Source: Alistipes sp. (GTDB taxonomy: Bacteria; Bacteroidota; Bacteroidia; Bacteroidales; Rikenellaceae). Taken from it: a stretch of 64,000 bases of DNA. Of this stretch, positions 49,386 through 58,158 are shown piece by piece. Made by a program: the position numbers and the translations under genes. The stretch spans positions 115,142 through 179,141 of the forward strand of contig JAFSDP010000018.1 of NCBI GenBank assembly GCA_017436185.1, in the 5' to 3' direction. Each line of letters begins with the position of its first letter. The stretch's first letter is position 1. The notes beneath the pieces were generated by a model. The model was not told the origin of the DNA and searched no databases. It saw only the letters and a program-made list of their open reading frames with translations.

Positions 49386-49772
49386 ATGGAAGTTGTAAAC
49401 ACCGTAGGTCGCCGTAAGGCAGCTGTGGCTCGCGTATTCGTGAAGCCGGGTAATGGTCAGATTACCATCAACCACAAGGCATTGGCCGACTACTTCTCGC
49501 TGGACATCCTCCGCTTCCAGGTTAAGCAGCCCCTGTTGGCTACCAACACCCTGGAGAGCTACGACATCACGATCAACCTCGTTGGTGGTGGTATCAAGGG
49601 TCAGGCAGAGGCCGCTCGTCTGGGTATCGCTCGCGCACTGTGCGAGATCGACGCCGAGATGCGCCCCGTACTGAAGAAGGCTGGCTTTATGACGCGTGAT
49701 TCGCGCGTGGTTGAGCGTAAGAAGCCTGGTCAGCCCGGTGCACGTCGCAAGTTCCAGTTCAGCAAGCGTTAA
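49386..49772 (+). CDS. rpsI: 30S ribosomal protein S9
   Basis: A 128-residue protein: MEVVNTVGRRKAAVARVFVKPG, then GGGIKGQAEAARLGIARAL and the basic tail RKFQFSKR, whose last Arg reaches the P-site tRNA. It follows rplM. A 197-bp gap with a structured segment separates it from rpsB. Confidence 0.96.
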   Translation: MEVVNTVGRRKAAVARVFVKPGNGQITINHKALADYFSLDILRFQVKQPLLATNTLESYDITINLVGGGIKGQAEAARLGIARALCEIDAEMRPVLKKAGFMTRDSRVVERKKPGQPGARRKFQFSKR

Positions 49773-49869
49773 AAAAGAAGCTGGACCGAATTTTCGGCAA
49801 AGCACGGATCGAGTTTTCAAACATCACGGACTACACCTATATATTATTACGTACTGCCCTGGTGTTGCT

Positions 49870-49923
49870 CGTCCGCGGAAAATCGCCTGAGACTCGCCTC
49901 GTGATGAGACCGCTACTCGGACG
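49870..49923 (+). promoter_or_regulatory. Structured leader upstream of rpsB
   Basis: CGTCCG (49870-49875) pairs with CGGACG (49918-49923). Inside, a GCGG/CCGC-like stem and a CTC-n-GAG stem are possible. It lies 46 bases before the rpsB ATG. An S2 autoregulatory leader is the natural guess, but the similarity to known S2 leaders was not tested. Confidence 0.4.
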
Positions 49924-49969
49924 ATTGTAGAAAAGAGAATTAACAAGATTTTAACACATTTGAATTAAA

Positions 49970-50800
49970 ATGTCACGTACAGATTTTAATACCCTGTTGG
50001 AGGCCGGTGCACACTTCGGTCACCTGAAGCGTAAGTGGAACCCCAAAATGGCTCCCTACATCTTCATGGAGAAGAACGGCATCCACATCATCGACCTGCA
50101 CAAGACTGTGCTCAAACTCGATGAGGCTGCTGCAGCCATCAAGCAGATCGCCAAGAGCGGTCGTCGCGTGCTGTTCGTAGCCACCAAGAAACAAGCTAAG
50201 GATATCGTTGCCGAAAAGGTAGCTGCCGTAGGTATGCCTTACGTAACTGAGCGTTGGGCCGGCGGTATGCTGACGAACTTCCCCACCATACGTAAAGCCG
50301 TTAAGAAGATGGCCACCATCGATAAGATGTTGGGCGACGGCACTTTCGATAATTTCTCGAAGCGCGAGAAGCTCCAGATCGAGCGTCAGCGTGCCAAGCT
50401 CGAGAAGAACCTCGGTTCGATTGCCGACCTGACCCGTCTGCCGGCCGCTCTGTTCGTCGTTGACGTACAGAAGGAGGCTAACGCCGTTAAGGAGGCTAAG
50501 CGTCTGAGCATCCCCGTATTTGCAATGGTTGACACTTGTTGTGATCCTACCGACATTGATTACGTTATCCCTGCAAATGACGATGCTTCGAAGTCGATTG
50601 CCGTGATTCTCGACGTGATGTGCGCCGCCATCGCCGAGGGTGCTGAGGAGCGCCGTCTCGAGAAGGAGAAGGAGGCTCAGGAGGCTGAGGCTGCTGCTCC
50701 CAAGAAGGAGGCAAAGCCCCGCATCAAGAAGGCCGTAAAGGCTACCGTTGATGCCCAGGAGGCTGTTGTTGCCGAGGTTGTAGCCGCTACGGAGGAGTAA
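49970..50800 (+). CDS. rpsB: 30S ribosomal protein S2
   Basis: A 276-residue S2: LEAGAHFGHLKRKWNPKMAPYIF, VLFVATKKQAKDIV, ERWAGGMLTNFPTI and VDTCCDPTDIDYVIPANDDASKSI. The C-terminal extension (about 225-276) is rich in Ala, Glu and Lys, common in Bacteroidota. tsf follows by 53 bases. Confidence 0.96.
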   Translation: MSRTDFNTLLEAGAHFGHLKRKWNPKMAPYIFMEKNGIHIIDLHKTVLKLDEAAAAIKQIAKSGRRVLFVATKKQAKDIVAEKVAAVGMPYVTERWAGGMLTNFPTIRKAVKKMATIDKMLGDGTFDNFSKREKLQIERQRAKLEKNLGSIADLTRLPAALFVVDVQKEANAVKEAKRLSIPVFAMVDTCCDPTDIDYVIPANDDASKSIAVILDVMCAAIAEGAEERRLEKEKEAQEAEAAAPKKEAKPRIKKAVKATVDAQEAVVAEVVAATEE

Positions 50801-50853
50801 CCAACCAGGAACAAAATTATCGAATAAACAAACCTTAAACAACAAACAAGACT

Positions 50854-51684
50854 ATGGAAATCAAAGCTGCAGATGTGATGAAGCTCCGTAAGATGACGGG
50901 TGCCGGTATGATGGACTGCAAGAAGGCTCTGATGGAGGCTGAGGGCGACTTCGCTCGTGCTCAGGATATCATCCGCGAGAAGGGTAAGCTGGTTGTTGCC
51001 AAGCGTGCCGATCGTTCGGCTACCGAGGGTGTAGTTGCCACCAAGGTCGTAGGCACGAAGGCCTACATCCTGTGCCTGGCTTGCGAGACCGACTTCGTTG
51101 CTCAGAACGAGGAGTACTCGGCTTCGGTAAACGCTATGTTGGAGCTGGCTATCGCTGCTGATGCTGCCGATCGTGACGCCCTTTTGGCTGTTAAGGACGC
51201 TGAGGGTCACACGGTTGAGGAGCTCGTAACCGAGAAGTCGGGTCAGACGGGTGAGAAGATCGAGCTGGCTTACTACGCTCGCATCGAGGCTCCCTACTGC
51301 GCCGCTTACGTACACTTCAACAAGAAGCTCGGTACGATCCTTGGTTTCAACAAGGAGGTTCCCGCCGAGGTTGCTCACCAGGTAGCTATGCAGGCTACGG
51401 CTATGGCTCCCATTTCGATCGACGTGGCCGACTGCCCCGCTGAGGTTGTTGAGCACGAGCGTAAGATCGCTGTGGAGGCTATGAAGCAGGATCCCAAGAA
51501 CGCCGGTAAGCCCGATGCAATTCTGGAGAAGATTGCCGAGGGTAAGATGCGCAAGTTCTTCGAGGAGAATACCCTCTTGAACCAGTGCGTGGTAGGCGAG
51601 AAGGAGAGCATTGCCGAGCTGATTCACAAGGCTGACAAGGAGGCTACCGTTGTTGCTTACAAGCGTTTCGCGCTGGGTGAGTAA
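50854..51684 (+). CDS. tsf: Elongation factor Ts
   Basis: A 276-residue nucleotide-exchange factor for EF-Tu. The UBA-like start ADVMKLRKMTGAGMMDCKKALMEAEGDFARA is followed by the core (LACETDFVAQNEEYSA) and the C-terminal ILEKIAEGKMRKFFEENTLLNQ. It is the standard partner of rpsB. A strong terminator follows. Confidence 0.96.
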   Translation: MEIKAADVMKLRKMTGAGMMDCKKALMEAEGDFARAQDIIREKGKLVVAKRADRSATEGVVATKVVGTKAYILCLACETDFVAQNEEYSASVNAMLELAIAADAADRDALLAVKDAEGHTVEELVTEKSGQTGEKIELAYYARIEAPYCAAYVHFNKKLGTILGFNKEVPAEVAHQVAMQATAMAPISIDVADCPAEVVEHERKIAVEAMKQDPKNAGKPDAILEKIAEGKMRKFFEENTLLNQCVVGEKESIAELIHKADKEATVVAYKRFALGE

Positions 51685-51705
51685 TTGGGTGTCACTCCAA
51701 ATACG

Positions 51706-51739
51706 AAAAGACCGAGGTTTTGCCTCGGTCTTTTTTTTG
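51706..51739 (+). terminator. Terminator after tsf
   Basis: AAAGACCGAGG and CCTCGGTCTTT form an 11-bp stem around TTTTG, followed by a T-run. Confidence 0.92.
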
Positions 51740-51768
51740 TTGCTATGGGATGGGGTCGGCCGTTCAGG

Positions 51769-52227
51769 CTATCGAATCCCCATTCGCCACAAAACCCCTA
51801 AGATGATGCGACGCATCAGGGCGGGCAGGGCGCACCAGAGGGCCGACTGCCAACGCCACCGCTTCGAGTCGCAACCGACCACGCGTCCCGAACGACGACG
51901 CACCCCTGTCATTCGACCTACCAAATCGGCTGCGGTGCAATGCTCGGTGAGGCGGTAGTTGCCATCACCTGCCATCGTGAGGCTCTTACCCTCGATGCGA
52001 TGAAGGCGGTGGAGAATATGCTGTCCTCTGTAACGGAAGAGATAGACCTCGCCAACCTTCGGCTCTTCGCCCCGATACGGCTCCAAGATGACCACATCAC
52101 GCCCATCCCGCAAGAGGGGGCGCATGCTGTAGCCTCGCAACGGAATCTCGGCTCGACCGCCTTCGGCGAGCCACCTTTCGACCTGTTCAAAAAAGAGGGC
52201 GTTTGGGATGACTATGCGCTTATTCAT
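51769..52227 (-). CDS. S24/S26-type peptidase with ER/SipW-like active site
   Basis: A 152-residue protein from MNKRIVIPNAL. Ser34 in GYSMRPLL is the nucleophile block. ILHRLHRI (His73 or His76) and AGDGN (Asp88) match the Ser-His-Asp arrangement of eukaryotic/SipW-like signal peptidases rather than the Ser-Lys pair. No N-terminal membrane anchor is present; a hydrophobic C-terminal segment (WQSALWCALPALMRRIILGVLW) may hold it at the membrane. The start overlaps the kinase stop by 8 bases. It is last in the operon. Confidence 0.75.
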   Translation of the reverse strand: MNKRIVIPNALFFEQVERWLAEGGRAEIPLRGYSMRPLLRDGRDVVILEPYRGEEPKVGEVYLFRYRGQHILHRLHRIEGKSLTMAGDGNYRLTEHCTAADLVGRMTGVRRRSGRVVGCDSKRWRWQSALWCALPALMRRIILGVLWRMGIR

Positions 52228-53071
52228 AGATGGTTGTGCGTGCAAGTTCGGCTGCCTCGCTGTTCGGAAGGCAACTCAAATGATAGACTTTTACCCGTTT
52301 CAGCAACTCCGACAACAGCCGATTGGTGTGGCCGAACAACACCTTGTCGTGGGCAAACGACGGGGGAAATGAGGGCTGCAGTGCACCGTAGCTCTGCAAG
52401 ATGGACAAGGGGCGGATCTCGTTGCGAGGCCCCTGTGAAAGACGCAGAATGGCACGGATGGGGTAGTGTTCGTTGCGGTAACAGGGGGTCTTGCCACTCC
52501 ACGGCGAGCCATAGACATAGGCCACCCCCTCGTCGATGCGGATGATGGGGCTGTCGTCGTTCAACAGCTCCGTGCCTGGGATGTGCTCCCGCCAAAGGCG
52601 AGTATGGGTACTCTTTCCCGTGCCCGATTCGCCTAAACAAAGCACGGCTCCACCGTTGTGAACAAGCACTGAGGAGTGGATGGCCAGCGTGCTGCGACGA
52701 GCTGCACGGATGTTGAAGGTCATCCATAGTCCGAAGCGGAAGAGGGCCTGCTGTTGGTCGGGTTGAAAGTCGGTCCGTACGATACCCTCCGCAGGGATGT
52801 CAAACACCACACATTCGCCACGCTCGGTAACCATCTGAAAATGATGTCCTTCGCCTTTTTGATAGAGTTCGCAAACGGCATTGGCATCCCGAAAATCGAA
52901 GCGGTCGATGAGGGCCATTGCGGTGGTGTCAGTCGCAAGGTCGTGTACCCCGACGACCTCGATGTCGGGCTGTTCGACGGGCTCGGTGAGGAAGGGCACC
53001 AACCCCGAAAAGGAGAAGTGCGGCTCCTCCAAACGGAGCGTGATGTGTGCTATGCGGTAGTAGTTAGCCAT
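52220..53071 (-). CDS. HprK-like P-loop kinase
   Basis: A 283-residue protein. An N-terminal domain of about 120 residues is followed by an HPr kinase/PEPCK-like core: P-loop GESGTGKST (147-155), LLNDDSPIIRIDEG with the acidic pair, and SPWSGKTPCYRNEHYPI. Such kinases occur in peptide-modification loci (for example lasso-peptide clusters) and in HPr-rel-A systems. The start at 53071 overlaps the ABC transporter stop by 8 bases. No HPr or obvious substrate peptide is nearby. The substrate is unknown. Confidence 0.78.
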   Translation of the reverse strand: MANYYRIAHITLRLEEPHFSFSGLVPFLTEPVEQPDIEVVGVHDLATDTTAMALIDRFDFRDANAVCELYQKGEGHHFQMVTERGECVVFDIPAEGIVRTDFQPDQQQALFRFGLWMTFNIRAARRSTLAIHSSVLVHNGGAVLCLGESGTGKSTHTRLWREHIPGTELLNDDSPIIRIDEGVAYVYGSPWSGKTPCYRNEHYPIRAILRLSQGPRNEIRPLSILQSYGALQPSFPPSFAHDKVLFGHTNRLLSELLKRVKVYHLSCLPNSEAAELARTTIYE

Positions 53072-54788
53072 TGATTTCGTGTCGGTTTTCGATGGTGATG
53101 ATGCGGTCGCACGCCTCCAACGAGGTCTCGCGGTGGGCGATGACAAGCAGCGTCAGCGAGCGGTTTTGGTCGGCCAGGCGGGCGATGGATTGGTTGATCT
53201 CCTGCTCGGTGGCCGAGTCGAGGGCCGAGGTGGCCTCGTCGAAGAAGAGGACATCGGCATTGCGATAGAGGGCACGGGCGATGCCGATGCGCTGTCGCTG
53301 ACCGCCCGAGAGACGGCAGCCACACTCCCCGATGCGGGTGTCGATGCCGTTGGGAAGTGCGCCGACAAATTCGCCCAACTGGGCCAGCGCCAGCACCTCC
53401 TCGACCCGTTGGCGGTCGATTTCGTTCGGTGCGATGCCCAACGCCACATTCTCGGCAAAGGTGCCATCGGTCAAAAAGAGGCTCTGCGACACATAGCCCA
53501 CACGTTGCTGCCAACGGCGGCGGTTCTGTTCGGTGAGGGTCTCCCCGTCAATCGAGATGCGTCCCTCGGTGGGGGTGTAGAAGCCCAAGAGGAGGTTGAA
53601 CAGGGTGGTCTTTCCGGCACCCGAGACCCCTCTGAAGCCGATGCGCTCGCCCTTGCGGATGGTGAGCGAGAGCGATTCGAAGAGGTCGTGATCGCTGTCC
53701 GAAAAGCGGAAACGCAAGTTCTCGACCTCGATCATCTGTTCAAAGGGCAATGGCTCGACCTCCTCCATCGCCTCCTGTTCGGGTGCTTTGTCTTGCAAGG
53801 CCTCCTCCAAAATGGCGATGGTGTAGCGGTTGTAACGGATGGTGGTCCAACTCGACATCAGGTTTCTTACGGAGGGCATCAGGCGGATGGCCGCTACAGC
53901 AAAGATACCGAACAGCATCTGCTGGCGACCCTCACCCAGGTCGAGCGAGAGGCTCAACGCTGCCAAAAGGGCAATGCCGATGGCCAACCCCAATTCAGTC
54001 ACCATCTGGGGCAGCAGGCTGATGTCGGCCTCCTTCGAGCGGGTGGCAACCACCTGTTTCATCGCCTCGTCGAAGCGGCGCAACATCATCGGGAAGGCGT
54101 CGTTCAGCTCCACATCCGTATAGCCTCGGAACGTCTCGCTCACGACCCTCGACTTCTCGCGCTGTGCCCGATTCTCCTCCTCGCCGTAGCGGTTGATGCG
54201 ACGGCGCACAAAGCGGTAGTAGCCCCATACGGCAGGCAAGAAGATGCCGACGGTCAAGAGGGCCGCCAACGGCGCATAGAGGGCCAATGCCCCAAAGAGG
54301 AGCAGGAGCAGCATCATCTCCGAGACAATCGTGGCGGCCGGTTTCAGTACGCCCGCCGTGAAGGAGAGGCATACCACATTGACGTTACGGGCCAGCAGGG
54401 CCGAGTTCTTGTGCTTGATGAAGGGCAGGCCTCGGTGGTGATAGGTGGTGTAAAGACGGCGTGAAAGGGCCGTGTAGAGGTCGTAGATGTAGTGACGCTC
54501 GGTGCGGGCCAAGACAAAATTCAGGAGCGATTTCAGCGCAATCACCCCCACAATGGCTCCGGCTACGGCCCAAGCAAAACTCTTGGCCGAGTGAAAGCCG
54601 AGTTGGTGGTAGATGGTGGCCATCCATCCATCGCCCTCCATCGACTGTGGGTCGAGTGCCAGCGCCAGCACGGGCAGCAACATTGCCAGTCCGACCATAT
54701 TGAGCACCGCCCTCAAAAAGAGGGTGCAGGCCACTCCGATGCCTCGGCGGCGGAACTGTTTGGGAATTATCTGTATCGCTTTTTTCAT
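53064..54788 (-). CDS. ABC exporter, fused membrane and ATPase domains
   Basis: A 574-residue half-transporter. Six membrane helices lie in the first 330 residues. The ATPase domain has Walker A GVSGAGKTT (about 385), a Q-loop YVSQSLF, the signature LSGGQRQR and Walker B VLFFDEATSALD, followed by the H-loop VIAHRE. It lacks an N-terminal C39 peptidase domain. Its 3' end overlaps the HprK-like kinase gene and its start is 7 bases after the AddA-like gene. Lipid, peptide or polysaccharide cargo cannot be told apart by eye. Confidence 0.88.
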   Translation of the reverse strand: MKKAIQIIPKQFRRRGIGVACTLFLRAVLNMVGLAMLLPVLALALDPQSMEGDGWMATIYHQLGFHSAKSFAWAVAGAIVGVIALKSLLNFVLARTERHYIYDLYTALSRRLYTTYHHRGLPFIKHKNSALLARNVNVVCLSFTAGVLKPAATIVSEMMLLLLLFGALALYAPLAALLTVGIFLPAVWGYYRFVRRRINRYGEEENRAQREKSRVVSETFRGYTDVELNDAFPMMLRRFDEAMKQVVATRSKEADISLLPQMVTELGLAIGIALLAALSLSLDLGEGRQQMLFGIFAVAAIRLMPSVRNLMSSWTTIRYNRYTIAILEEALQDKAPEQEAMEEVEPLPFEQMIEVENLRFRFSDSDHDLFESLSLTIRKGERIGFRGVSGAGKTTLFNLLLGFYTPTEGRISIDGETLTEQNRRRWQQRVGYVSQSLFLTDGTFAENVALGIAPNEIDRQRVEEVLALAQLGEFVGALPNGIDTRIGECGCRLSGGQRQRIGIARALYRNADVLFFDEATSALDSATEQEINQSIARLADQNRSLTLLVIAHRETSLEACDRIITIENRHEING

Positions 54789-54795
54789 TGCTTCA

Positions 54796-57700
54796 CTAAA
54801 TCACCTTTTCGGTTTTACCCAGTTTGACATACCAGAGCCACCCCTCGATTTGGGTGTAGCCCATCTGGCGCAACAACTCGCCGTAGCGACGAATCTGGTC
54901 ACGGTATTGTGCGGCACGCTGTTCGCCAAATTTGTAATCGACCACCACAGCCCGATTGCCTGCAATCATCACACGGTCGGGACGGCGCACCAACTTATCG
55001 CCCTGACGCAGGGTCGCCTTGGGTTGCAGAATGGCCCCTTCGGTCATCACCTGCTCCCAATGGCCGTCGAACCACTCGCCGATGGTGGGGTTGGAGAGGG
55101 CCAAGAAGACCATCTTGCGAAGCTCCTCGGCATCGGCTGCCGTTAAGAGTCCCTCGGCCTTCATTCGCTCGATGCTGCGCTCGAGATCGGTTTGGGTGGT
55201 GGCCTCCTCGAAGACCTTGTGCATCAGAATACCGAAGTTGCGGGGCGAGAGGTCCGACTCTTCGCCATCCTCCAGATAGCGCTCCGATTTCAGACTCAAC
55301 ACCAAATCGGGGCGGGCACTGCGGTAGCTCTGCAGCAGCTGCTGTTTGGGGTCGTTGCGCTCTTCCTTCTCCCAATGCAGGTACTCTGCATCGTCTGCCG
55401 AGAGGTCGTCGCCTGCAGGGCCGCACTCCTCGCCAAACTCCCAATGTTGTACTACGATGGGGTTGCCGTTTTTGTCCACCTCGTCGGTAGGCTCGGTGAG
55501 GTAGCGTCCGTCGAGTTCGCTTTGCTCCAATAATTGGGGCAGAATGGCCATAATACCGGCGTGGATGTAGTGGTTCGGTACCTCGTGCGCATTCCCCTTT
55601 CCTTTGTTGTAGAGGAAGATATGCAACGCCTCCACGGCACGGGTAAAGGCCACATACAACAGATTGACGGCATCGATGCAGTTGTAGAGATACTCCTTTG
55701 TGGTGAGGTGGGCAAAGGCGGTGTTGGGGGTCTTTTCATAACGCACGGGCATCTTGCCGAGTTGGGCGATGGGGTCGGTAAGCCCTTTGTCCCAATAGAG
55801 GCTGTCGCCTTTGGGTTTGGTGCTCCATACGCATTCGGGAATGATAACCACCTTCTTCTCCAGACCCTTGGCCTTGTGGATGGTGCAAACCTCGATGGTC
55901 TGCTCACTCTTGGCGATGGTCATCGACTGCTTGTGTCCCTTCTCGTTCCACCAATCGAGCAGCGACTTCAGGTCGGCCGACGAGTTGTTGCAGAAGTTGA
56001 GAATCAACTCGTGCATCGCCTGCAGGTAGGACAACTCCGAACTGCGCTCGCTAAGGTGGTAGTAGAGTGAGAGCAACTCGAAGGCCTCCTCGGGCGAGTA
56101 GAGTTTCAGTGTTGCGATGAACTGTTGCTCCTCCTCGCTGAAGGGCTCGTTGAGGGGACGATTGAGGTATTGATTTACCACCGCACGGTGGATGCGTTCT
56201 TTGGGCGTCAGGGAGAGTTGCATCACCGAGGCGATGAAACGGCTGATGGGGGCCTTGCCAATCAAGAGGGCCTCCTGGGTCATTACGTCGAAGTTGTAGG
56301 CGGGGTTGGTGTTCTCGCTCTTGAATGCCAACAACGTCTCGGCAATGGTGGCCGCCTCGTCGTTTTTGCGCACCAAGACCATAATATCCGAGGGTTTGTA
56401 ACCCAAGTCAAGGATGTGGCAGATGCGCTTGATGACGAGGTCGTCGTCCTTCTCGGGGGTGTGGGTCACCGAGACATAACCTTGCGCAGTGGGGTTGTTA
56501 CGGGTGGGGTTTTGCTTGAGAAAGGTGTAGGCGTGCTGCAACATATCGGTCATCGTGGCAGCTTCCTGTTGGGTCAAAGCCCCTTCGGCGTGTGTTTGGG
56601 CAATGGCGGTGTTCAGCAGTTCGTTGTTGAATTGTACCACCCGCTCGATGGCGTGGTTGTTGAACTGCACCACACGGGGCAGACTGCGGTAGTTCTCCTC
56701 CATCGGGATGAGTCGCACCTCGCCGTGGGTGGCAAGGGCCTGCTGGGCCTCGCTGTGCAGGATGCGCCAGTCGCCGCCTCGCCAGCGGTAGATCGACTGC
56801 TTGATGTCGCCCACAATCATCACCGCCTCCTCGGTCTGCGACATTGCCTCGTAGAGTAGCGGCAGGAAGTTCTGCCACTCACGTAGCGAGGTGTCCTGGA
56901 ACTCGTCGATCATATAGTATTTGTAGCGGTTGCCCACCTTCTCGTAGATAAAGGGGGCCTCCTCCTCGGTGATGAACTCCGACAGAAGGTTTTTCGTCTC
57001 GGAGAGCAACATCAACTGCTCGCTGTCGCAGAGCGTCAGCATATTCTTGTAGAGGTCACCCAACACACCAAAACTATAAAAGGTGTTGTTGAGCAAATCA
57101 ATGTTTCTTTGCGTCTTGCAATAGCTGCAATAGAGGTCGTAGAGTCGGCCTATGATGGGTTGCAACGTGGGTTGGACCGAGCGGGCTTTGTGCGATGTTT
57201 TGGTTTCCCAACGTGCATCGACCCCTTCGGCCGATTCACGAAGACATCGTTCCTGCGCATCGGAAAGATCGAGGTTGCCTTCGGCTATGCTGTAGATGCG
57301 CAGTCCGAGACCACTTCTTGCCCCATTCGGAAAGTCGGCTATGGTCAGCCCCGCTGCCTCGATGATACGGACTCCCTCTTTAGCCACCGCAATGACTGTG
57401 TCGGCGAGTTGGTGAAGCTCGTTGTAGATGATGCCGCTGAGGTGTTTGAGCTCCTTGCGGTCGGGGATGGTGAGCAGTGTTTCGCGATGCTCCTCCTTGA
57501 AAATCTCCTTGCCGATGGTGGTGAGTTCCTTTTTCAGATTCCACCCTTTCCCCTCTTCGATGCGCTGCTCGGCATAATTGACCATCCAGTTCAGCAGCTC
57601 CTGTTTGGTGCGGATCTCCTCGATGAGCATATCGGCACTCTTCGAGAGCAGGGTTTCGGTATCGAGCTCGATGCTGTAGTTCAGGTCGATGTCCAACTCG

Positions 57701-58056
57701 TGCAGGAAGGCACGCAGGATGCGCTGAAAGAAACGGTCAATCGTCAGGACCGTAAAGCGGGAGTAGTTGTGCAGAATGAGTGCTTCGCCTTGGGCGGCAC
57801 GCTGTTGCAGCTCGGCATCGCCCAATTTCAGCTCTTGGCGCAGATCTTTGCGGTATCGGCTTCGCTTGCCCGCAGCCAAGAGGTGCAACTCTTTGAGGAT
57901 GCGGTTTTTCATCTCCTCGGTGGCCTTGTTCGTGAAGGTTACGGCCAGGATGTGGCTGTAATTCTGCGGGTCACGAATGATGGTCCGCACATAGTTATAG
58001 GCCAAACGATAGGTCTTTCCCGAGCCTGCACTTGCGTTATAGATCGATGCTTTCAT
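54796..58056 (-). CDS. AddA/RecB-like helicase-nuclease
   Basis: A 1086-residue UvrD/Rep-superfamily helicase. Walker A is IYNASAGSGKT (Lys14). Later motifs are TVLTIDRFFQRIL, MIDEFQDTSLREWQNF (DEFQDT), VGDIKQSIYRWRGGD, CTIHKAKGLEKKVVII and LLYVAFTRAVEAL. A C-terminal PD-(D/E)XK nuclease domain has AVVVDYKFGE and QYRDQIRRY. It probably processes double-strand ends with the divergent AddB-like protein at 58159. ATG at 58056 is preferred over the GTG at 58062. Confidence 0.9.
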   Translation of the reverse strand: MKASIYNASAGSGKTYRLAYNYVRTIIRDPQNYSHILAVTFTNKATEEMKNRILKELHLLAAGKRSRYRKDLRQELKLGDAELQQRAAQGEALILHNYSRFTVLTIDRFFQRILRAFLHELDIDLNYSIELDTETLLSKSADMLIEEIRTKQELLNWMVNYAEQRIEEGKGWNLKKELTTIGKEIFKEEHRETLLTIPDRKELKHLSGIIYNELHQLADTVIAVAKEGVRIIEAAGLTIADFPNGARSGLGLRIYSIAEGNLDLSDAQERCLRESAEGVDARWETKTSHKARSVQPTLQPIIGRLYDLYCSYCKTQRNIDLLNNTFYSFGVLGDLYKNMLTLCDSEQLMLLSETKNLLSEFITEEEAPFIYEKVGNRYKYYMIDEFQDTSLREWQNFLPLLYEAMSQTEEAVMIVGDIKQSIYRWRGGDWRILHSEAQQALATHGEVRLIPMEENYRSLPRVVQFNNHAIERVVQFNNELLNTAIAQTHAEGALTQQEAATMTDMLQHAYTFLKQNPTRNNPTAQGYVSVTHTPEKDDDLVIKRICHILDLGYKPSDIMVLVRKNDEAATIAETLLAFKSENTNPAYNFDVMTQEALLIGKAPISRFIASVMQLSLTPKERIHRAVVNQYLNRPLNEPFSEEEQQFIATLKLYSPEEAFELLSLYYHLSERSSELSYLQAMHELILNFCNNSSADLKSLLDWWNEKGHKQSMTIAKSEQTIEVCTIHKAKGLEKKVVIIPECVWSTKPKGDSLYWDKGLTDPIAQLGKMPVRYEKTPNTAFAHLTTKEYLYNCIDAVNLLYVAFTRAVEALHIFLYNKGKGNAHEVPNHYIHAGIMAILPQLLEQSELDGRYLTEPTDEVDKNGNPIVVQHWEFGEECGPAGDDLSADDAEYLHWEKEERNDPKQQLLQSYRSARPDLVLSLKSERYLEDGEESDLSPRNFGILMHKVFEEATTQTDLERSIERMKAEGLLTAADAEELRKMVFLALSNPTIGEWFDGHWEQVMTEGAILQPKATLRQGDKLVRRPDRVMIAGNRAVVVDYKFGEQRAAQYRDQIRRYGELLRQMGYTQIEGWLWYVKLGKTEKVI

Positions 58057-58063
58057 CTGCACT

Positions 58064-58080
58064 ACACATTTTCAATGTGT
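58064..58080. promoter_or_regulatory. Inverted repeat between the divergent AddA/AddB-like genes
   Basis: ACACATT and AATGTGT arms enclose TTC, immediately before the AddA-like start. It could be an operator or a leader hairpin. Confidence 0.3.
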
Positions 58081-58158
58081 AAATTTACAAACATTTCGTG
58101 AATGAAGGCCAATTTTCGCCGTTTTTTTTGTAAATTAGCACCAAAATAGAACGCCTTT

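Noticed and set aside
53079..54464. A 461-codon plus-strand frame over the ABC transporter
   Set aside because: Antisense shadow; the minus strand has all ABC motifs in order.
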